Under the pieces are notes generated by a model. The model was not told where the DNA came from, did no database searches, and was given only the letters and a program-made list of their open reading frames with translations. A program made the translations under genes and the position numbers. Source: Panulirus ornatus (lineage: Eukaryota; Arthropoda; Malacostraca; Decapoda; Palinuridae). Taken from it: DNA of 64,000 nucleotides. Below, piece by piece: positions 49,921 through 63,771 of this stretch (positions are counted from its first letter, which is position 1; each line of letters opens with the position of its first letter). The stretch covers positions 18,328,018 to 18,392,017 of the forward strand of contig NC_092236.1 in NCBI RefSeq assembly GCF_036320965.1, read 5' to 3'.

Positions 49921-50625
49921 GGTCAAGGGTCAGGCGGAAGGTCGTACATTGTCATGGTCGTAAGGTCGATCCTTCGTGTACTAGGGAGATTATTATGGTA
50001 TTTACAGACGACCACTGGTTAAAACTACCTGATGTAATGATGACCAAACTTGTCCCAGTTTACTAGCGTTGTAGGTGATAGCAAACTTGTCCCAGAGTGT
50101 TGGCATGAAGGATGATATCAAGCTTGCCCCAAGATTGATAACGCAATAGATGTTAGCAAACTCGTCCCAAACTACTAGCAAGCTTGTCCCAGATTAATAG
50201 CAAGAGAGAGAACAAACTTATCCCAAATCACTAGCATGACAGTTGATAACAGTCCCGCCTGGAAACGACCACAACAATAATTAAAACGAGCCTTACGACA
50301 TAGTTACTGAACCTCTTGAGGACGACCACTTTAATCATCGTCCACAAGCTATATGCACGTAAAGACGTTTCAGTATTAGAACTCAAGACAGCATTTTCAA
50401 AGGGGGGTACTCAAGGGGTCAAATTCGTCGTACACAAAGGGGTAGTAAGTTCAACGTTCTCAAGATATTCAGACGTCGAACTCAAGGGGTTAAGTCCTCA
50501 TGGTCAAAGGGCCGAATCGCCATACTGAAGGTGCTAAGCCATCTCACTCAAAGCGTTAGCTCTTCGTACTTAAGGAGGTAAGTCGTCGTACTCAAGATGG
50601 GTAAGCCGTCGCTCTCACGGGGCAT
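49921..50625. repeat. decayed repeats related to the GTCGTAC element
   Basis: 49921-49990 has GGTCGTACATTGTCATGG. 50030-50250 has AAACTTGTCCCA-type units at roughly 35-55 bp. 50395-50625 has AAGGGGTTAAGTC(C/G)TC and GTCGTACTCAAG-like units at about 27-37 bp that match the right arm of the copies at 6.3, 14.7 and 45.2 kb. Confidence 0.5.
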
Positions 50626-50820
50626 ATAACTACTCCAGATGATTACAGTTAACAGTTACTTCACTAACCACATCAGCAAACGACGGGACTACCTCATAAC
50701 AAACCTGAAATGCGACATTGAACGACGAAACATTTACAAGGACAAACAGCAAACAAGGAAAAATATTGTTATATATTGGTACAATAAGTAAAACGTAAAT
50801 CCTGCTAGCTGATGAAGCAA

Positions 50821-50823
<3 letters not shown>

Positions 50824-50890
<67 letters not shown>
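50824..50890. repeat. (GA)33 microsatellite
   Basis: Uninterrupted GA run. Confidence 0.97.
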
Positions 50891-50893
<3 letters not shown>

Positions 50894-51620
50894 TCCCCTC
50901 AGATTAAGAGCAGCTTCGGGACCATGGTAGCCAGCCGGGCAACAGTTGCTACGTGAAGTTTTAATCAGTTTTACAGAGCGATAGTCATTCAGCCGGCCAG
51001 CCAGGCAGCGAGCCCGGCCGATCGATAACATGACGCGGGGAGCCATGTACTGGAGGAGGGTGGGGGTGGTTGGGGGTGGGAAGGGCTATAAAATGGGGAT
51101 GGTTAGGGGGGTGGGGATGTTCTGGATGGGATGAGTGGGATAGGTATGGGTGAGGTGGAGCAGGATGGGGATGATTAGGGTGAGGAGGTTTGGGTTTGAT
51201 ATTGTAGGGGGTAGGACGGCTTGAAGTGGGGGGGTACTGGAGCAAGGATAGTTAAAGCGGGAATAGTAGGAGATGGGGTGGATTGGTTGGGGTTGACTGA
51301 GGAATAGACGCTTCAGAGGTGGGATGGTTGGGAGTCGAGAGGGAGAGTGAGTGGGAGATTAGGGAGGAGGGAGAGTGAGTGGGAAGCTAGGGAAGAGGGG
51401 GGGAGAGAGAGAGAGAGAGAGAGCCTAGCAACAAGAGGGGAGGGAGGGAGGGAGGAAGGGAATGTAGTGTGCACTGCAGACATGGGGGTAGTACATGGCT
51501 GTCAACACATGTGATCCTTCTTACCAGTCCCCAAGACTGCGACAGCTACGAACAAAGACATGTATACGATCACACACAACTCTCATGGCAACTACAGTTT
51601 AGACAGCTGTTTCCAGCAGT
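50891..51620. other. G-rich spacer
   Basis: GGGGTGGG and GGATGGG runs at 51.04-51.3 kb and a short (GA)n near 51403-51422. The minus-strand Pro/His-rich frame is composition-driven. Confidence 0.4.

Positions 51621-51670
<50 letters not shown>
51621..51670. repeat. (AC)24 microsatellite
   Basis: Uninterrupted AC run. Confidence 0.97.
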
Positions 51671-52262
51671 TTAGAGACCTGCATAGAACACCTGGGTTCA
51701 TGTCCACATGCGAGGGTGGGGCTGAACGATTAACATGTGTGAATCAATATATGAGTCAATAACCATGGAAATATTGACTGAATTTCACGAAAAGTTGGTC
51801 GTCTGGATCAAAGTTGGCCGCTGATGTGAGCGTGTTCTACAAACTGGGCATACGATTTCTTGTGTTTGAAAGATAAGACATGATGGAGTGTGATGGAAGC
51901 TGGGTAAATCATATACGTAGTATTTGATTAACCAATTAATAATCAATGATCAATGGTTTGCCTACGGTTAGCTGTTCCAGATCACCAGTATACGACCAGC
52001 TGTGTATAATTGAATATTACTCATTCCTCTTTTTTTTTTCTAAATCATTTGCGTGCGATTACATTTCCCTGATCATTTGTCTCTGATCATTTACATCTGA
52101 TAGCAAGTCACTGACATCCTGTCTGTGTCACCTCACTCTGACCATCATGATCACTGATTGGTCTCCAGTCACCTCACCTGGGTTACCTGTCTCTAATCGT
52201 TCGTCTTCAGTCGCTTGCCCAACAGTCTTAATCCGTCTTCATACCAAACGTCATAACGAACG

Positions 52263-52265
<3 letters not shown>
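51671..52265. other. spacer
   Basis: TCTGATCATTT-like motif repeated near 52.04-52.1 kb, otherwise nothing recognised. Confidence 0.35.

Positions 52266-52318
<53 letters not shown>
52266..52318. repeat. (CT)26 microsatellite
   Basis: Uninterrupted CT run. Confidence 0.97.
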
Positions 52319-52321
<3 letters not shown>

Positions 52322-52681
52322 CTTAATACACACTTTACACCCCTTCCTAAACTACGCATCTCTCTTATTCCATCCCTCCCCACCCCCTCTTCCCCTCTCC
52401 CTCACCCGTAATCTGGCCTTAATCACCTCCCTCCCTCCCTCCCTCCTCACCTACCTCGTAATGGGTAATAGGTGCCGAACATTTGATGCGCACGGGGGTG
52501 GGCGGGGGTAATGGGGTTGGCTACATCGGATTAATTAGTGGGGCTTTCAAGGCCACCTTACAGACGGCGGCCGATCGCGCTGCATGTGACCGTCGGGCAC
52601 TCAAAACACAACTGGTTAATTGTAAATCAAGAACCAGGTGTTGAAGAACTCCCCAGATCAGTCGAGCATAGACAAAGATAA

Positions 52682-52683
<2 letters not shown>

Positions 52684-52761
<78 letters not shown>
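52684..52761. repeat. (AT)39 microsatellite
   Basis: AT run ending at the 3' end (minus sense) of the SINE fragment. Confidence 0.97.
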
Positions 52762-52763
<2 letters not shown>

Positions 52764-52865
52764 TTCATATTATTCGCCATTTCTCGCGTTAGCGAGGTAG
52801 CGTTAAGAACAGAGGACTGGGCCTTTGAGAGAATATCCTCACCTTCTCTATTCCTTCTTTTGGGG
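52762..52865 (-). mobile_element. SINE-like element, 3' fragment (minus)
   Basis: Read on the minus strand it gives AAAAGAAGGAATAGAG, the AGGCCCAGTCCTCTGTTCTT block, then the tail CGCTACCTCGCTAACGCGAG with AAATGGCGAATA, and enters (AT)n. Its 5' side is fused at about 52866 to a plus-strand LINE copy, so the two elements lie back to back with only a short GGGGGA stretch between. Confidence 0.8.
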
Positions 52866-53813
52866 GAGGAGGCGAAAATTCTGGGAGCCTTAAAGAATGT
52901 TTGGAAGTCGAGAACATTTTCTCGGAAGGCAAAAATGGGGATGTTTGAAGGAATAGTGGTCCCAACAATGTTGTATGGTTGCGAGGCGTGGGCTATGGAT
53001 AGAGTTGTGCGCAGGAGGGTGGATGTGCTGGAAATGAGAAGTTTGAGGGCAATATGTGGTGTGAGGTGGTTTGATCGAGTAAGTAATGTAAGGGTAAGAG
53101 AGATGTGTGGAAATAAAAAGAGCGTGGTTGAGAGAGCAGAAGAGGGTGTTTTGAAATGGTTTGGGCACATGGAGAGAATGAGTGAGGAAAGATTGACCAA
53201 GAGGATATATGTGTCGGAGGTGGAGGGAACGAGGAGAAGTGGAAGACCAGATTGGAGGTGGAAAGATGGAGTGAAAAAGATTTTGAGTGATCGGGGCCTG
53301 AACATGCAGGAGGGTGAAACGCGGGCAAGGAATAGAGTGAATTGGAACGATGTTACATACCGGGGTCGACGTGCTGTCAATGGATTGAACCAGGGCATGT
53401 GAAGCGTCTGGGGTAAACCATGGAAAGTTCTGTGGGGCCTGGATGTGGAAAGGGAACTGTGGTTTCGGTGCATTATTACATGACAGCTAGAGACTGGGTG
53501 TGAACGAATGGGGCCTTTGTTGTCTTTCCTAGCGCTACCTCGCACACATGAGGGGGGAGGGGGTTGTTATTCCATGTGTGGCGAGGTGGCGATGGGAATG
53601 AATAAAGGCAGACAGTATGGATTATGTACATGGGTATATATGTATATGTCTGTGTGTGTATATATATGTGTACATTGAGATGTATAGGTATGTATATTTG
53701 CGTGTGTGGACGCGTATGTATATACATGTGTATGTGGGTGGGTTGGGCCATTCTTTTGTCTGTTTCCTTGCGCTACCTCGCTAACGCGGGAGACAGCGAC
53801 AAAGCAAAATAAA

Positions 53814-53830
<17 letters not shown>
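52866..53830 (+). mobile_element. LINE family 1, 5'-truncated copy with long 3'-UTR
   Basis: The coding remnant (52866-53402) begins inside the region after the reverse transcriptase (AKILGALKNVWKSR), passes YGCEAWAMDRVVRRR, WFGHMERMSEERLT and RRSGRPDWRWKDG, and ends YRGRRAVNGLNQGM before TGA. The 3'-UTR (53403-53810) is the long form. It carries an internal tail-like motif (CTTTCCTAGCGCTACCTCGC, about 53524-53543) and a terminal one (TTCCTTGCGCTACCTCGC followed by TAACGCGGGAGACAGCGA). An A-rich end and (AT)n follow. No reverse transcriptase or endonuclease remains. Confidence 0.88.

Positions 53831-53891
<61 letters not shown>
53831..53891. repeat. (AT)30 between LINE tail and SINE
   Basis: AT run joining the A-rich LINE end to the next SINE-like copy. 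Confidence 0.96.
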
Positions 53892-54231
<340 letters not shown>

Positions 54232-54234
54232 TTA

Positions 54235-54327
54235 CTATTCGTGTGTAACAGGGCGAGAATTTTACAAATGTGTTGCCCCGCCTCTTCACTGTGTATATAT
54301 GTATCATGTCTTTACTCCAATTCATGT

Positions 54328-54387
<60 letters not shown>

Positions 54388-54538
54388 GCCAGCTTGAGCT
54401 AGGTACCCCTATAAAGACCAGTCCAGAGGGGAGGACGAACATTTGTGCGCCTACGAGAGTGGGTCGACCAACACGCCTGGGATGCGAACCAGGCGTGGCG
54501 ACTCATGACCAAAAATGATAACCGCAAAACCAAGGAGG

Positions 54539-54540
<2 letters not shown>
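54235..54540 (-). mobile_element. tRNA-derived SINE with an internal (GT)n
   Basis: Minus strand. The head GGACCTCCTTGGTTTTGCGG then TTATC is tRNA-like. GCCTGGTTCGCATCCCAGGC is a T-arm/B-box whose stem pairs perfectly (GCCTGG with CCAGGC). About 110 bp of body follows (CTCCCCTCTGGACTGG, TTTATAGGGGTACC), then (GT)n with one CG interruption at about 54329-54386, then GGCGGGGCAACACATTTG and TCGCCCTGTTACAC. The head resembles the one at 32.08 kb. Whether the part beyond the GT run belongs to the same element is an inference. Confidence 0.5.
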
Positions 54541-54600
<60 letters not shown>

Positions 54601-54698
54601 TACTACTCGACACAGCTGTTTAAGTCGTAGATTTCGTGAGTGTTTGTATTGGCATATCTGTCTTTGTCAGTGGCTATGACAACCTGCGGAGCGGTGTG

Positions 54699-54762
<64 letters not shown>
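54541..54762. repeat. two (GT)n microsatellites
   Basis: (GT)n at 54541-54598, directly next to the tRNA-like SINE head, and (GT)n at 54701-54762. Confidence 0.97.
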
Positions 54763-54766
<4 letters not shown>

Positions 54767-55186
54767 GAGTGTTCGCGTGTATATGATTATGAAAAAGTGT
54801 GTCCTTTGCCTTGAATAATCAGCGTAGGGTCGTGGGAGTGTGGCTAAGTGCATAATAACTATGTATCAAGCTGAGCCAGACAGTAAACACATTTCGTGGA
54901 TTATCTGGCCACCTCGCCTCCCGGTGGCACGGAGCCTTTGCTATGGAGGAGATGAGAGGCGATCTGATGTGACAGATGCCTTCATGGCTCCTCAGTTACA
55001 TCTCGACATCTACGCGAAGCTGAGTCAAATGATGTATGCCCGAGGTGAAGCGGTCAGCAACGCTGACCGAGACGCATTCAAGGGCCGTCCGGGGTCGAGC
55101 GTAAAGGTTCGAAACCTGGTGCGGCAGTCGGTCCATAGTCAACCCAGCTGTTGTTATTCCTCCCCTATAGTTAGTCAATAAATTGG
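54763..55186. other. spacer with possible tRNA-like remnant
   Basis: GAGGTGAAGCGGTCAGC (about 55042-55058) and GGTTCGAAACC (about 55108-55118) resemble A and B boxes, but the frame between them does not fold as a tRNA by eye. A 113-codon frame spans it without a recognised domain. Confidence 0.2.
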
Positions 55187-55840
55187 GTGCCGGGCGAGGT
55201 AACGCCAAGAACAGACATAGAAAGACCGCATTCTTACATCCATTCTCTCCATGCTTTGCCCCGACCGCTTCGCACACCCTAGTACAGTCCACTGATAGCA
55301 CGTCGCCCTCTGTATACCACAGCGTTCCAATTCACTCTATCCCGTGCACGCCCTTCACCCTTCTGCATAGCAAGGCCCCGATCACTCAAAATCTTTTTCA
55401 TTCCATCCTTCCATCTCCAATTTGGTCTTATCATTCTCCTTATTCCCTCCATTTCTGACACACACATATATCCTCTTTGCCAACCTTTCCCTACCCATTC
55501 TTTATATATATCCAAACAATTTCAGGACACTTTCTTCAGCTCTCAACCACACTGTTTTTTATTACATGATCTCTCTCTCATCCTTGTGTTACTTACTTGA
55601 CCAAACCACTTCACACCACCTACTGTCCTCATTTAATTTCTAACACCTCCACCCTCCTCCGAACATCATCTGGAGTCCATGCTTCGCATCAATATAACAA
55701 TGGTGGGACTTCTATGCCTTCAAACATACCTATTTTTATCCACCCAGAAAACTCTCTCTCTTCACACACAATCCTCAATGAGTCTCACAACCTTCGCCCC
55801 CTCACCCACCCGATGACTCACTTCCGACGCCAGAACCACC
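55187..55840 (-). mobile_element. LINE family 2, old diverged copy
   Basis: Minus strand. It is related to LINE family 1 but clearly diverged. The best-preserved part reads YMCVSEMEGIRRMIRPNWRW, then KDGMKKILSDRG, and ends VVYRGRRAISGLY. Farther upstream the region matching EAWA-D-VRRR-DVLE is broken by frameshifts and stops, and GEGAKV marks its 5' end (about 55815). The 3' end reads CTATGTCTGTTCTTGGCGTT then ACCTCGC, the same tail seen in the SINE-like family (CTCTGTTCTTAACGCTACC). It is a dead copy with no (AT)n tail left. Confidence 0.75.
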
Positions 55841-56448
55841 TCATCGTTAGGGAAGATACAACATGTTCTTCTATCTCCCCTGACAATGTAAACACAAGAA
55901 ATTGCACTTGGGACGTATCGTGTTTCATTTTTTCTCGTGGTTATCAGCCTTAATTTGGACATTTAGCAGCCCACGCCTTTTCAACTAACATGAGAAAACA
56001 AAACATTTTTCAGTTTCATATAATCATGCAATAGCCACAATGTACTTTCTTACGAATAAACAGCATTTCCACACTTGTTACAGCAGAAATCATGGATTCT
56101 TTCAATTACTTTCCAAACGATTACCCTGCGATTCCTTCGTAATTATAAATTAGAGAGAGGGAAGAGAGAGGGAGAGGGAGTGAGTGGGATGAGGGGGAAG
56201 GGATGCGAACCCCTGAATATGGCAGGGAAAGATCCAATTTGCATACTATTTCTGCCCAGGCCGTAGACCAAAAATCTGAATGGGGAAACTCCTTATTTCA
56301 AATGTTCTGGATGATAGTCTTATGAAGAAGTAATTTTACGGTTCTTGAGGAGCTGTGGCGGGAGATGCTGGGGAAAATGCGTCCTGTTAGGGAGGAAAAG
56401 ATGGACAAACGTGTGTGGCACAAGGCTTGTTCACTGATGAGGAAGGGA

Positions 56449-56451
<3 letters not shown>
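55841..56451. other. spacer
   Basis: A GA-rich stretch at about 56150-56205. No gene is recognised. Confidence 0.35.

Positions 56452-56510
<59 letters not shown>
56452..56510. repeat. (CT)29 microsatellite
   Basis: Uninterrupted CT run. Confidence 0.97.
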
Positions 56511-56512
<2 letters not shown>

Positions 56513-56914
56513 GTGTTTGGACATCTCTTTATCTCCCTAGTTACCTTGTTCTCTTTCACTCTATCTTTCTCTTTACTCTTCCATTCTTTTTGGTCTCCAG
56601 CGTTCTCTTCCCTTGTTCTGACAAGGTGCCTTTCTGGTCTATCTGCCTAAGAAGGTGGCAGGGCAGCCACTGGGTGTCAGGAGGCTTACTGACAGCTGCG
56701 CAAAGATGCCAGCACTTCAGTGGCTGGTAAGTTCCACTTCTTGGCTCAGGTGGTTGTTTTTGCTTTCTTCCTCTGCCATACATGGGTTGCTGATATTCAG
56801 TCCACAAGTAAACACTCTCCCTCCATCTTATACTTCAAGACACGTAAGTAAAACGAATCGTTCTTTGTAACTTTAGATTGCACTGCGGTGAGCGGTACCC
56901 GCTAACCCTGCCTT

Positions 56915-56921
<7 letters not shown>
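56511..56921. other. spacer
   Basis: Ends with TGCGGTGAGCGGTACCCGCT then AACC at about 56887-56910, which resembles a tRNA D-arm region and lies immediately before the following microsatellite. Confidence 0.25.
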
Positions 56922-57003
<82 letters not shown>

Positions 57004-57094
57004 CTGTGTGTGTGTAAATAACACAATGCCCTCCAACAAGGATTCGAATCCCGCAACATTTACGTGGTTGCTGGGTATAAACACAATCACATAC

Positions 57095-57164
<70 letters not shown>

Positions 57165-57176
57165 TATATATATATT
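56922..57176. repeat. (AT)n(GT)n - tRNA-like island - (AT)n
   Basis: (AT)30(GT)17 at 56922-57015, a unique 84-bp island, then (AT)n at about 57100-57176. The island contains AAGGATTCGAATCCCGC (about 57039-57055), a near-perfect B box. With the D-arm-like sequence just left of the first AT run, it suggests a tRNA-like head split by a microsatellite. Confidence 0.5.
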
Positions 57177-58355
57177 GTACTTATCTGCATCTACATAACT
57201 CACTCAATTTTCTCCTGGCGATGAAACTTCATTCCGAAGTCTTCAATTTCATTTTCTTTTCCCATCAGCAGAGATAGTATTACGTCACAATTAAACCCTT
57301 TAAAAAAGACAATGAAGCCTGAAAGCCTGATAATTACTGTATTCCGACTACGAACGTTTGGGGACTTTTGTAAAGAATTAGAATGAATTCATCCGGATTT
57401 CTAAACCATTAGCCGAACGAAAATTGGATTACTCTTTCAGACTGGTTGAAGAGGAGGTCCCTCTGTGAGTCAAAATTGTTCGTTGGTCCCTATCGAGGCT
57501 ATCAGGGAATTACACACACTAAGATGAAAATATACGGTCTATCCATCTATCTATCTATCTATCTATCTATCTATGTTCAATCTTATCATATCTCTCTCTT
57601 GAAAGTAAGAAGGCATATTTTGGATCTTAAAGCTTTTTAGGATCTTCTCGTTCCGTGCAAGAGAAGTTCTGACGAATTCCATCGCGTTCTTTCGTGTTTT
57701 CAAATAAATTCCACTGCGAATAACATAGTTTCTTACGGATCTTGAGAGCACTTCAGGTTTCCACGTTTCGGATCAGGGATTATCTAACGGACTTCAGAGC
57801 ACTTTCAGATTATTTTGTGCCATACAAGTCCTTTACACTTATAATATGAAATAGAATCATGATGTGCAAACATTCAGAAGAGCTTTTCCAACATTCTTTA
57901 TAACTTAATGGTTTACATGACGAGCTGGAGGACACATGTGTACAGTGCGTGTGTATTTCAGGAGTTGTGTTCGTGATCTGTGTTTCATAATGGGTGTGGG
58001 CTGTCACCGGGAAGAGTAATTGTGACATTAGGAGAGTCTGAGAGAACTGATGTATCTTGTGTGTGTTTGTTTGGAACTACTCGCGTTCACGGTGAGGGGA
58101 TGACGTTCTACACCCGTGGAGTTCTCATCTCCTGCACTTTCTCCATCATACAGTGTAATACTGAACTCCTGTATCCTGGCATTATCCAGAATTTCATTAT
58201 TCAGTATATTCCATTTTCACCAGCTCACCATTTATGAGAAAAGAATAATTATTTACATCGTTTCTAGCTAGATTCTTGGCTTAATTTCATGCAATCATGG
58301 CCCTTGGTTGGTATATCTTTGTGTATGTGGATCAGTGTGGGTATATGTGCGTTCT

Positions 58356-58358
<3 letters not shown>
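57177..58358. other. spacer with (ATCT)8
   Basis: A tetranucleotide ATCT run at 57540-57573. The rest is AT-rich and shows no recognised gene. Confidence 0.5.
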
Positions 58359-58402
<44 letters not shown>

Positions 58403-58471
58403 AATCATACGGAAATGGATAATAATGTGCATACGAATGTTTTGTATGTGACCGTGCGCATGTACTCGTGT

Positions 58472-58540
<69 letters not shown>
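58359..58540. repeat. (GT)20 and (AT)32
   Basis: (GT)n at 58359-58398 and (AT)n at 58476-58540. The AT run ends exactly where the LINE begins. Confidence 0.97.

Positions 58541-60736
<2,196 letters not shown>

Positions 60737-60799
<63 letters not shown>
60737..60799. repeat. (AT)31 tail of SINE copy 3
   Basis: AT run following GAAAAAGGA. Confidence 0.96.
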
Positions 60800-60802
<3 letters not shown>

Positions 60803-60934
60803 TGAAATATATATGTATGTATATGTGCGTGTCTGGGCGTTTATGTATATACATGTGTACGTGGGTGGGTTGGGCCATTCCTCATCTGCTTCCTTGCGCT
60901 ACCTCGCTAACGCGGTAGACGGCGGTTAAGTATC

Positions 60935-60938
<4 letters not shown>
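60800..60938 (+). mobile_element. LINE family 1 tail-only fragment, with (AAT)n
   Basis: About 139 bp matching only the last part of the LINE 3'-UTR (ACATGTGTACGTGGGTGGGT to GCTACCTCGCTAACGCGGTA). It has the distinctive end GACGGCGGTTAAGTATCAT leading into (AAT)n. The same end occurs at 62034-62132. Confidence 0.75.

Positions 60939-60977
<39 letters not shown>
60939..60977. repeat. (AAT)13
   Basis: Trinucleotide run; LINE copy 2 starts at its right edge. Confidence 0.95.
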
Positions 60978-60979
<2 letters not shown>

Positions 60980-61941
60980 TGATACAGCGCTGGTGGCTGA
61001 TTCATGTGAGAAACTGCAGAAGCTGGTGACTGAGTTTGGAAAAGTGTGTGGAAGAAGAAAGTTAAGAGTAAATGTGAATAAGAGCATGGTTATTAGGTAC
61101 AGTAGGGTTGAGGGTCAAGTCAATTGGGAGGTGAGTTTGAATGGAGAAAAACTGGAGGAAGTGAAGTGTTTTAGATATCTGGGAGTGGATCTGGCAGCGG
61201 ATGGAACCATGGAAGCGGAAGTGGATCATAGGGTGGGGGAGGGGGCGAAAATTCTGGGGGCCTTGAAGAATGTGTGGAAGTCGAGAACATTATCTCGGAA
61301 AGCAAAAATGGGTATGTTTGAAGGAATAGTGGTTCCAACAATGTTGTATGGTTGCGAGACGTGGGCTATGGATAGAGTTGTGCGCAGGAGGATGGATGTG
61401 CTGGAAATGAGATGTTTGAGGACAATGTGTGGTGTGAGGTGGTTTGATCGAGTGAGTAACGTAAGGGTAAGAGAGATGTGTGGAAATAAAAAGAGCGTGG
61501 TTGAGAGAGCAGAAGAGGGTGTTTTGAAGTGGTTTGGGCACATGGAGAGGATGAGTGAGGAAAGATTGACCAAGAGGATATATGTGTCGGAGGTGGAGGG
61601 AACAAGGAGAAGAGGGAGACCAAATTGGAGGTGGAAAGATGGAGTGAAAAAGATTTTGTGTGATCGGGGCCTGAGCATGCAGGAGGGTGAAAGGAGGGCA
61701 AGGAATAGAGTGAATTGGAGCGATGTGGTATACCGGGGTTGACGTGCTGTCAGTGGATTGAAGCAGGGCATGTGAAGCGTCTGGGGTAAACCATGGAAAG
61801 CTGTGTAGGTATGTATATTTGCGTGTGTGGACGTATGTATATACATGTGTATGGGGGGGGGTTGGGCCATTTCTTTCGTCTGTTTCCTTGCGCTACCTCG
61901 CAAACGCGGGAGACAGCGACAAAGTATAATAAATAAAAATA

Positions 61942-61945
<4 letters not shown>
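60978..61945 (+). mobile_element. LINE family 1, 5'-truncated copy (short 3'-UTR subfamily)
   Basis: Begins inside the reverse transcriptase active-site region (GATACAGCGCTGGTGGCTGA, matching 59417 onward), so no catalytic domain remains. The frame runs to TGA at 61740-61742, giving the C-terminal region KVCGRRKLRVNVNKS, RYLGVDLAADG, YGCETWAMD and RGRPNWRWKDG, ending YRG. It shares with 58541-60380 both the CpG-derived early stop and the ~250-bp 3'-UTR deletion. The end is TTGCGCTACCTCGCAAACGC then GGGAGACAGCGAC, an A/T-rich stretch and (AT)n. Confidence 0.9.

Positions 61946-62033
<88 letters not shown>
61946..62033. repeat. (AT)n
   Basis: AT tract with one ACATATAT interruption. Confidence 0.95.
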
Positions 62034-62036
<3 letters not shown>

Positions 62037-62132
62037 TTTCATGTATATACATGTGTACATGGGTGGGTTGGGCCATTCCTCATCTGCTTCCTTGCGCTAC
62101 CTCGCTAACGCGGTAGACGGCGGTTAAGTATC
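62034..62132 (+). mobile_element. LINE family 1 tail-only fragment, second copy
   Basis: Nearly identical to about 60845-60938, including GACGGCGGTTAAGTATCAT, and again followed by (AAT)n. The two copies bracket LINE copy 2 as direct repeats. Confidence 0.75.
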
Positions 62133-62494
<362 letters not shown>

Positions 62495-62862
62495 GTATTT
62501 CATGTAACCTTATGGGGAACCTAACTGCTCTCTACACACACGAATATTTCATCTGAATACACCAGTAATATTCTGAGCAGAATGACGAAATCAACATTTA
62601 CTGAAAGCACATATAAAAGCGCTCGTAAAGCGTTTGACTCAGAGACTTAATTCCCGTAAACGACGAAATATTGACCACTGAAGAACCTGCTCCGCCCAGG
62701 GGCGTCTGATACGTCATATGCTGGTTCTCTCAATCTGCACTTAGTCCTGATGATGATGCAATCAGAAGAAAGCGCTTGACACTCTGTATTTTTCCAATGC
62801 TACGTCGGGGAATATGACAGCCATATCATCCTATGCTGAACATGCAAATATTAGAAACACGT

Positions 62863-62920
<58 letters not shown>

Positions 62921-63468
62921 TAATCACTCAATTGTAATTACCATTCTTTACCATGAGGGAAGGGAGTTTTAAACTTGTGGAGCGGCCTCAACTTCTAAAC
63001 ATTCTTTTACCACCATACAGCTACAGCTTCCTATACATCTATCTGTATGATGTCTGACTTTAAACACGTGTACATTATACACATGATGGTCTGGGGGATT
63101 CGCGTATACAGACCTAGACGGTCTATGAGCACCAGCAGTTCCTGATGCATATATGACACTAATAATATTGACGAATGATAAGAAAGAAATGGAAATATTC
63201 TCACGAACGCAGATTTGTTAAGATTTTCAAATGGAACTATCCTTCAATTATGGCACATTCCTTCCACTACATTTCCCCCCGCCTCCCCTATCTTTCCTCA
63301 ACTGCCTCTCTCCCTCACCTTCCCCACCTCCACCATCTTCCCCTACGACACTTCAACCCTCGCCTCTGTACCTTCCCCACCTCCTTCACCTTCTCCACCC
63401 TCCCCCACACAGAGGGCTTCTCCCTTCACTTACCTTCTCCTCAAACTAGCTCAAGAATACTCAACCGT
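62495..63468. other. spacer with (GT)28
   Basis: (GT)n at 62863-62919. 63.28-63.45 kb is pyrimidine-rich. No gene is recognised. Confidence 0.5.
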
Positions 63469-63771
63469 TTATACTAAACTCCTTTCCGTACCCTCTATAA
63501 CAGGAGTGGCATCGTCCTCCCCACATCCCTTTTCCCCTTCACTTCGCCTCACTCCCCTATGATGGAGGATGGTGATAGCAGCCTCCCTATTCCCCGTGGG
63601 GAGGAGACTCTGTCGTCCGGTGCGGCACGGAGGCGGCCAGGTCAGCTGTGGTGGGATGTTACCATGGCAATCGGACTGAGACCAAGGGATCACCGTGACA
63701 CGGAAGAGGCCTTGCTCCTCGTCGTTGTCTATTAACATCGACTTAAGTCGGTCAACGTATTCTTCGGTCAT
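63469..63771 (-). other. non-repetitive open stretch, possible exon
   Basis: Minus-strand 100-codon frame starting at 63771. The first ~70 residues (MTEEYVDRLKSMLIDNDEEQ and onward) have mixed, acidic and hydrophobic composition and are not repeat-derived, unlike most frames here. No domain or convincing splice signals are recognised. It could be a coding exon or chance. Confidence 0.2.

Noticed and set aside
52658..53545. 295-codon minus-strand frame antisense to the LINE
   Set aside because: A shadow of the LINE coding strand. The same antisense frame recurs at every LINE copy.
54840..55181. 113-codon plus-strand frame
   Set aside because: No domain, no splice or promoter support, and it overlaps a possible SINE remnant.
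58289..58540. N-terminal 84 codons of the 629-codon frame that contains the reverse transcriptase
   Set aside because: Translation of (GT)n and (AT)n flanks that happens to be in phase. Element-derived sequence starts at 58541.
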